A stretch of 38,521 bases of DNA, from NCBI RefSeq assembly GCF_035294165.1, contig NZ_DATGLN010000219.1:1-38521 (forward strand), in the 5' to 3' direction. The translations under genes were made by a program, and so were the position numbers. Each line of letters opens with the position of its first letter. The stretch's first letter is position 1. The notes beneath the pieces were generated by a model that was not told the DNA's origin, made no database searches, and saw only the letters and a list, made by a program, of their open reading frames with translations. Below are positions 10,301-16,100 of the stretch, in pieces. The DNA is from Chthonomonas sp035294165. GTDB lineage: Bacteria; Armatimonadota; Chthonomonadetes; Chthonomonadales; Chthonomonadaceae.

Positions 10301-10480
10301 TTTAGCTGCCAGAGCGTTCACATCGTTTTGTGATGTGCCGGGCTGGCAATAGAGCACCACCTGCCCATCCACAAAAGCTGTCTGTGCACCGGGAACACCA
10401 TCCGCCTTGCTACGGAGGCCGTTTCCCATTAGGAACAGCGAGGTTAGAACCGTAAGAAGAAGTCCAAATTTTTTCACCAT
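7331..10480 (-). CDS. Secreted subtilisin-like serine protease (S8) with shared C-terminal module
   Basis: The 1049-residue exported peptidase has a signal peptide at residues 1-27 (MVKKFGLLLTVLTSLFLM...). An I9-like propeptide follows (about 33-113). The S8 catalytic domain runs from about 130 to 430. Triad residues are Asp157 (DIDTGFD), His196 (NQHGVST) and Ser369 (GTSFAAPV), with oxyanion Asn297 (AAAGNDS), so it should be active. An Ig-like stretch leads into the ~487-residue C-terminal module shared with the 1035- and 1964-residue proteins (GWNLVGDP, GSWIYVI, NWRLQLVAA, VTVSWPN, IDMRTRSAY, PTGVYIIQL, TIAR). The frame is open to an ATG at 10639. I chose the ATG at 10480 because AAGGAGT sits seven bases upstream and the signal peptide begins there. 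It could process itself or its exported neighbours; that is inference. Confidence 0.9.
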   Translation of the reverse strand: MVKKFGLLLTVLTSLFLMGNGLRSKADGVPGAQTAFVDGQVVLYCQPGTSQNDVNALAAKVNAQQVIPLLLKDCYELILPAANATDAGTLNAVAALKGDPRVRWVGPNRIFHLMGAPPTATPNDPHYTNGDQWPLPQINMPAAWAIEKGTANVADIDTGFDNTHPDLTGQYIMPGYNAVDGSTNNAPGGTDPENQHGVSTSSIMVAITNNNIGMASICGWGSTKCLGIKAGDANGFTETALVNASQYVLNVAQQDNIVVVNESLGGPGDPTDTSDPYYQATKALSDAGIIVVAAAGNDSSDNHQTTPAGFTFPNLLTVSALNRNSQLTYYSSFGKVDISAPGGEQTSDNDPNGFLVAVNGSYAFEQGTSFAAPVVSGVIALLRSVPGVTPTAAIQAIEQSANHIITGQQQVPDPKYGYGEVDAYQALLRVIGHVEVDSPIGIDNATGLSTDPSGNPPPPVETLKPTFTFGVRNIPLSNINIAILNPDGTTTPLVTNGTPAAGVSNFSVTGDTTSSYPVYSISFRYAFNTVLASSQVTVQITGTPANPNIPTPQQTVTFNLQPHRFPAGLSLISIPIYESATDSPTGSFRNDIRQILSDPTAVLYSWGIQPSLNSAGQATAQGVYTPTPGTVGASASFTSSGLPASSTPETNPPLGLGFFLKTTASDIYRTYGNYITSQFVNIPLHEGWNLVGDPFPFAVSFNICSFETPGGTLYSAEDAAKANLILPFIYRYVGGSYQFDTLPQGLLRPWEGSWIYVIPANPNSLSTSYVLTMVVPPTGSTSDTLGRAANTSVPSSGGPNNWRLQLVAASGSAVDGHNYIGVSAQQTDPSFTRAPKPPQLTNEISLSILEQGRGTQKEPYAMSLHAPATTQTWQVLVQFANKGTLVTVSWPNIAQVPHNIKLVLTDQTTGQQIDMRTRSAYQFLPTAQETSRQFQITASTSVTGGRPLISDLFVDPVNSNRAAGPAGFDIRYNISRDASVDIEVLASNGRVVGMAQPSRAVTAGANHAFWNGRDLAGNPVPTGVYIIQLRAVTSTGDVTRQTIPLTIAR

Positions 10481-10646
10481 AGCCCAAACTCCTTGTTCAG
10501 ACGGTTGTTGTTGACGCCGCCGCGCCGCCTCCGGTAGGAGGGGCAACGCAGAGTTGGCGTGGAGCGCCGGTAAGGTTCTCTGTTTCTCCGTTTGCCTCAA
10601 TGCACCTTTTGCCTTCAAGCCTATCTTCATCCTCTTCATCTAGGTA

Positions 10647-10677
10647 GGGGATGGATGTTATCGCCGCATCCATCCCC
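10647..10677 (-). terminator. Perfect 11-bp hairpin after the Gly-repeat protein gene
   Basis: GGGGATGGATG pairs exactly with CATCCATCCCC across a 9-base loop, ten bases past the stop at 10687 on the minus strand. No U-tract follows. It is the third intergenic hairpin of this type in the cluster. The remaining leader to the subtilase (10481-10646) shows no promoter I can support. Confidence 0.5.
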
Positions 10678-10686
10678 AGGCTCTAT

Positions 10687-13128
10687 TTAGTGCCGCTCGC
10701 GCCCATGCCCGTTCAGCACCTGTTGAGGCGTCGTTGGGTGGCTCACGCCGGGGATGATTCCCACAGAGCGCGGCATCACCGGGTGCAGCACAGCAGCGCG
10801 GCTTCCGTTGGCATTCAACACGGCCGCGGCCAAGCTGGCTTTCTTGCCGGGGGGTGCCGGCGGGAGCGGCGTGGGGGTGAATTGAACCGGATCGCTATAG
10901 ACGAAACGGAAGTTCCTATTCGGGTCTGTGGCGCTTTGGCTGATCCAGTTTACCGGTCCGGGAACATCCTCATCATGGCGAGCACCGATTCGGTAGAAGA
11001 GGGTAGGCGTCGCTGGGGTACTGCCGGTTCCCCCCGAACCACTCACAAAGGCAGCAAACGTAGGATCGGCCAACAGTTGGGGTGCCTTCGTAAGGTCTAC
11101 CGGTGCCGGCAGTGTCTGCGCTACGCCGTCCTGTGTGGGCGCCGTAGAAAAGACCTGTATTTGATAGATGAGTTTCGGGTTCTTGAAGGTACGGTCGGTA
11201 GAGACTTCCACCACGAAGAGGTCGGCCCCCACACGACTTGTCCAGGTAGGGTTGAACGAGCGGATATCTACCGACGCTCCCGCCGCCGGCGCCGTTGGAT
11301 TTGGCGGTATAACCGGTGTGGCATAATTCGAGGGCACAGGGTCTGTCTCAATGCAGAGAACGTTCGTTCCGGTACCATTCCCGTTCCCGCCACCGATGCC
11401 ACCACCGCCACCGATACCACCGGTGCCACCACCAACACCGCCACCGATACCACCGGTGCCACCACCAACACCACCACCGATACCACCGGTGCCACCACCA
11501 ATACCACCACCGATACCACCGACACCGCCCGTATTGCCACCGCTGCTTACGATAGGTTGTTGACGGGTGAGAATCGCTGTGACCTCATATTGATAGGACT
11601 TTCCAGGTGTAAAGCCCGTATCTAAGAAGTTACTGATAGTCGCAAAACCACAGCCACCACTCGTAGATGTCCCTGTACCCGTTCCCGTACCGGCACCACC
11701 ACCTGTTAAACTGCCTGTTGCAGCAGAACCGGTAAAACCGATAAAGAACCCCCCAATCGTAGCATAGCTATCATAGGGTGAAGGCTGATCCAGATAGACA
11801 TGTGAAGAAGGGGGAACGGCAGCTACAGGAACACCCGTTGCAATGTTAAACCCTGTTCCTGTTCCCGTTCCATTACCTGTACCGGTACCAGTACCGGTGC
11901 CTGTCCCAGTACCAGTACCATTATTATTACCCAAACCGGCCACAGCAGGAGAGCCTGGGGGGAAATCGGGGAGGCGGTATATCTTATACTGCAAAACTCC
12001 CGCCTGGCCAAAAAGATTATCACCCCAGGTTACCCTCACCTCTGGAGCTCCGTTCAGCGAGGTGGCCTCTGCCACAACGTTGGTGGTAGTGGCCTGGCCC
12101 CCTTTAGCAGCGGACACAAGAAGGACACCGAGGCCAAGTGCAGCCAATGTACTGCCAATAGCGCTGAGATTGATACGCGTGTTGACACGATTGATGCTTT
12201 TGCCACCCGTTAGAGTGTATACATATTGTGGGCGATAGAGCACTAATCCGATATCTTCGGGACTGATACCACCTGTATTTTCACGAATTTCGCACTCGGA
12301 GTTATCGGCGTAGGCACGCATAACACGAATAACCCCAACCTTCACCAGTCGCCCACCTGCCAGCTCCCGCAGCACCGCGATGTCATCTCCATCGTGAAAA
12401 CCATCGCGAGTTCCCTTATTAATCACCACCAGTCCACGACTGATCTGCAGAACGGTGGCGGTAAGTAGCTGTCTTGCAACCATTTGGGTTACGGCAGAAA
12501 GCGCGGCGTCATCTACCGCCTTTAGAATAGCCTCTTGCGAAGTGGCGTTTTCACCCGGCTCATTTGCGATGGCAACCTCTACTTGGGCGCCATTAATGGG
12601 CGCTTGAGCAACGAGGTTGGTGAGTGTGGTCTCAAGCACCAGCTTACCCGCCGCTCCAGCTCCACTTGTTACGAGAATTCGGCCGGAAAGAACGGCCGAT
12701 GCGCCCACGGCCTCCCCTAACCGTGTGTAGTCAAAAAGACTATACCCGTAGGGACCGTAGGGATCGCTCGGCGTCGGAAGCGGAGGCGTCAGCGATTTAG
12801 CCTGAGACATTAGCTCCTCTGGGTCCACCGGAGCAAACTTGGAGGCTCCCACGCTTACCAGTTCGTTGTACATGTCCTTCTTGGCCGCGATGGCGAGCTG
12901 ACTACCGGCGGAATGGGCGCGCTCATCTACAAAGTCACCCACCATCACGCGCAGTTGCTGTGTCTGCGCGTTCGCCTTTAAGGCTCCAAGCAAGCCGGCT
13001 CCTAGAAAAGCCGCAGCGAACAGCCATGTGCCGATGCGAGATAGGATATTTCTGCCAACAGCGTTCACTCTTTTATCTCCTTCTTCGAGTTGCCCGCTTT
13101 GCAGCGGACGATCGAGACCCCTATACAT
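10687..13128 (-). CDS. Exported CsgG/FlgT-like protein with Gly-Thr and Gly-rich repeats
   Basis: The 813-residue product has a hydrophobic signal or anchor at about residues 34-55 (WLFAAAFLGAGLLGALKANAQ). A CsgG-like region follows (RVMVGDFVDERAHSAGSQLA, then ELVSVGASKFAPVD). Around 230-300 an FlgT-C-like domain reads GLVVINKGTRDGFHDGDDIAVLRE. A hydrophobic stretch lies near 320-345 (LAALGLGVLLVSAA). After it comes an FN3-like strand set (VRVTWGDN..LQYKIYRLP), a Gly-Thr dipeptide run, a Gly-rich 11-residue repeat and a Pro-rich tail. CsgG and FlgT are envelope-associated, which fits the setting; the precise role is unknown. Two starts are well supported. The ATG at 13128 has TTAGGAG eight bases upstream. 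The GTG at 13068 has AAGGAG eight bases upstream and gives a more typical signal peptide. Confidence 0.7.
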   Translation of the reverse strand: MYRGLDRPLQSGQLEEGDKRVNAVGRNILSRIGTWLFAAAFLGAGLLGALKANAQTQQLRVMVGDFVDERAHSAGSQLAIAAKKDMYNELVSVGASKFAPVDPEELMSQAKSLTPPLPTPSDPYGPYGYSLFDYTRLGEAVGASAVLSGRILVTSGAGAAGKLVLETTLTNLVAQAPINGAQVEVAIANEPGENATSQEAILKAVDDAALSAVTQMVARQLLTATVLQISRGLVVINKGTRDGFHDGDDIAVLRELAGGRLVKVGVIRVMRAYADNSECEIRENTGGISPEDIGLVLYRPQYVYTLTGGKSINRVNTRINLSAIGSTLAALGLGVLLVSAAKGGQATTTNVVAEATSLNGAPEVRVTWGDNLFGQAGVLQYKIYRLPDFPPGSPAVAGLGNNNGTGTGTGTGTGTGTGNGTGTGTGFNIATGVPVAAVPPSSHVYLDQPSPYDSYATIGGFFIGFTGSAATGSLTGGGAGTGTGTGTSTSGGCGFATISNFLDTGFTPGKSYQYEVTAILTRQQPIVSSGGNTGGVGGIGGGIGGGTGGIGGGVGGGTGGIGGGVGGGTGGIGGGGGIGGGNGNGTGTNVLCIETDPVPSNYATPVIPPNPTAPAAGASVDIRSFNPTWTSRVGADLFVVEVSTDRTFKNPKLIYQIQVFSTAPTQDGVAQTLPAPVDLTKAPQLLADPTFAAFVSGSGGTGSTPATPTLFYRIGARHDEDVPGPVNWISQSATDPNRNFRFVYSDPVQFTPTPLPPAPPGKKASLAAAVLNANGSRAAVLHPVMPRSVGIIPGVSHPTTPQQVLNGHGRERH
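11405..11527 (-). repeat. 33-bp tandem repeat coding for a Gly-rich 11-mer
   Basis: The string ccgatacc recurs at 11411, 11444, 11477 and 11510, exactly 33 bp apart, giving about 3.5 units. They encode GGIGGGVGGGT-type units on the minus strand. Units are nearly identical, so copy number is likely to vary between strains. Confidence 0.9.
11855..11920 (-). repeat. Hexanucleotide repeat coding for Gly-Thr dipeptides
   Basis: Eleven 6-bp units of the type gtaccn/gttccn encode alternating Gly and Thr, with one Asn substitution inside the run. Synonymous third positions differ between many units, so the repeat is older, or kept by protein selection more, than the 33-bp array nearby. Confidence 0.85.
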
Positions 13129-13148
13129 ATAAGTATCTCCTAAATCCG

Positions 13149-16100
13149 TTATCGTGTGATCACCAGAGGCACCACACGCGGAACCTGATGTCCATTGGCA
13201 TCCGTGGCGATAACCTGTGCTTGATAGACCCCGGTTGGCACACGGACACCGCCATCAGACTTCAGGTCCCAAACAACCTGGTTCGCGCCTGCCGCGCGCG
13301 TGGTATTTGCCTCTAAGGTTCTCACCACACGACCGTTGTTCAAGATTCGCACAACCATCTTAGCGGCAGTTGTCAGAGTATAGCTGATAGTTGCCGAGTC
13401 GGACAGTCCAGTAGCCCTATTGGTGTTCAGTAGAGCTGTTACGTTCAGTATCTGCAGGGGACTGCGGGTTGCACGGCGGACATCTATCTCGAAATGATGC
13501 GTTATCGCCCCCTGCCCTACCGGAACCGTGTAACTCGAGCGATCATGCAGTTCGAAGCTCGTTCCGTTATCGAGATCGGTGAAGATAAAGTCGTGCTTAC
13601 CCGCCATGGCGAGGTTCGGCCAGGTGAGCGTCACGGGTTGCCCACCGGTATTTGCTTGAAGCGTGAACCTCCATGTGGTTGCAGATGCAGAGCGTACATC
13701 TACACTATAAAGCCCTGCTTGTCGCCCCCAATCGCTGTGATCTACTCCCAGAACCACGGTATTTCTACCAACAGCAGGTGGAGTGAGCATCTTATAGCGG
13801 TCGTACTGATCGGTCGCCCCACTGCAGACACCTATGGTTGCCTTCGAGGCAGATTGATCGGTAGCTGCCACAATATCGAGCTTCCAGTTTCCGTTTCCAC
13901 CCGATGTAAACTCCAAAGCGCGCCCTGCCGTTGAAAAGACACCTCTCCCTTGCTGGGCGCTCGGGGTCACCACGAGCGTACAAGGTTGGAAAGCATAGAG
14001 CCAGTAGCCTCGGAACGGGTCTAGCGTGTAGACCACCGCATAGTTCCCGCTCTGGTAAGTCCACAGTGCGGCTCCCAGTACAGGGTTCGGACCAGCCTGG
14101 GCGGCGGTTACGTTGATGAGGGTACCGTTCTGGAGCTGAACCTGCAGGCCGTTAAAGTTCACCGACGAGGTGAAGGGATCGCCAATCATATTCCAGCCCT
14201 GTTGTAGCGGAATGTTGAAGGGCAGGTAGTTGCCGTTGGCGTCCTTTGGCGCGGTGATGCCGTTTGGATTCGTAATGGCCATTACGGTAGCCGTGTCGGT
14301 ATCGCGCAAGAAGTAACCGAGGCCAAGCTGGAAAGCATTGGCCGGCGCGTTAGGATAGTTCACGTAGGATTGATTCGAGGCGTTCCAGTGGGTGAACTGG
14401 AAGGCTCCACTGCTAACGTCGGAAGCGGGCACCCCCAGTAACGTTGCCACATCCAACAGCGGGCTGTTCGGATTACCGTCCGTTGTGAAGTAGTAGGGCG
14501 AGGAGACCAAAGAAAGGTTTGGACTAAAGGCCGCCAACGGATCGAGGGTAAAGTTGACGTTTTGAGTCTCCTGATTCGAGGTAACGGTTACGGTTTGTGC
14601 TGCCGTCTTCGTGGTATAGCCTGGCTTGCTTGCCGATACGGTTACTGTGGCACCGGCAGGAACGTTGGTGATCTTATAGTTATAGTTGTAGGTCTGTCCG
14701 TTGCTGGTGGTGGTTTGTACTGCCCCGGAGGTTCCGGTAGCCACCACGTTGCCGGCGGCATTTGTCACGGTAATGGTAGCCCCACCGACCGGAATTCCGA
14801 GCGACGTGGCAACTAAACCGGATATGCTACCAGGCGGCACGGGCGACATCAGCAGAAGAACGCCTGAAGTTGTCTGTTGTGTGGTTACGGTTACGGTAAC
14901 GCTCTTAACGAGATTATAGCCTGGCGCCGTGGCAGTAACCGTATATTGGCCGGGCGATACATTGGGAATGGTAAAGGTTCCATCGCTTTGGGAGCCACCG
15001 GTGGGTGGTGCCGAAACAAACTGCGTTTGCGTGTTGGAGGTAGATGTTGCCGTTATGGTAGCGCCGGGTAAAGGCTGGCCGGTATCGTTGCCGTTGGCAT
15101 CGGCGATATCCACCTTCCCGGTAATCGTACCTGGAGCTTGGATTAAGGCGAAGTCCTTACCGGAAACCGTTTGACTTGGCGCCACCACCACCGGCTGACC
15201 GGGAGGGGCGCCGTAGTTAGCCGGGTTGCTTGATACATAGCCTTGAGCCGGCAGAATGGGGAAAACCTCATAGGAGCTGGCCGGCACGTTCTTGATAAAG
15301 TAGGTGCCATCGGGGGCCGACACGCCGGTAAAGAAGGTATTCGCCGGTGCAGAGCCGGAGATATCCAGCGCCTCAACCGTAATATTCGGCACAGGCAGTC
15401 CTGTAATGGCATCGGTGATTTTTCCGGAGATAACACCGGGCTGGGCCTGGCTCATGAAGAAGTCGTTGCGAGCGCCATAGCCGCCATGGAAAATGATTCC
15501 TGTCGCATGTTGGGTCACATAGCCCGGCGAAATTGCGTCGAGCGAGTAGACACCATTCGGATAGAGTCCACGAATAACGTAGGAGCCATCCGCCTGTGAA
15601 AGAGCGGTGCCAACTTCATTGCCCTGCGAGTCGAAAGCACGCACCAACACATTGGCCAACGGCACAGCTGCCCCGCCGTTATAGGATCTCACACTGCCAA
15701 AAATGTACCCTGTTCTCAGGAAGTCGAGAACATTATGGATCAGTTCCATGCGCAGGTTGATACAGAGGTAGGGAGTAGGATTGCCTTGGAGCGCAACGGT
15801 TTTAGGTACAATCCCCTCCCAGCCAAAGGGGGAATAGACCACCCGACCACCGGTAGCAGGGTTGTAATACCACATGATAGCCGGCCCATCTCCATTACTA
15901 TAAACGCCATCTACTCCCGACTGTACCGCACTAGGCGGGTTGAAGGTGACTACATCATTAAAGCCAACCAGTACAGGAACGGTTACATCATCCCAGGTAT
16001 CTGCAGCCGCAGCAGTATAGGCTTGATTTAGAATAGGCCCTATGAAAATAGGGCTGTTGTTGCCGGGTGGATTGTTCGGTGTGTCCATCGGGGGATAGGG

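Noticed and set aside
10481..10639. Longer start for the subtilase at 10639
   Set aside because: It would place 53 polar residues before a clear signal peptide. The inner ATG has a strong Shine-Dalgarno.
10481..10646. GC-rich subtilase leader considered as a cyclic di-GMP riboswitch
   Set aside because: The conserved core elements of that class are not present in order, and no pairing scheme fitted.
10651..11625. 324-codon plus-strand open frame with His/Arg repeats
   Set aside because: The repeats are the complement of the Gly-coding 33-bp array; there is no domain or ribosome site.
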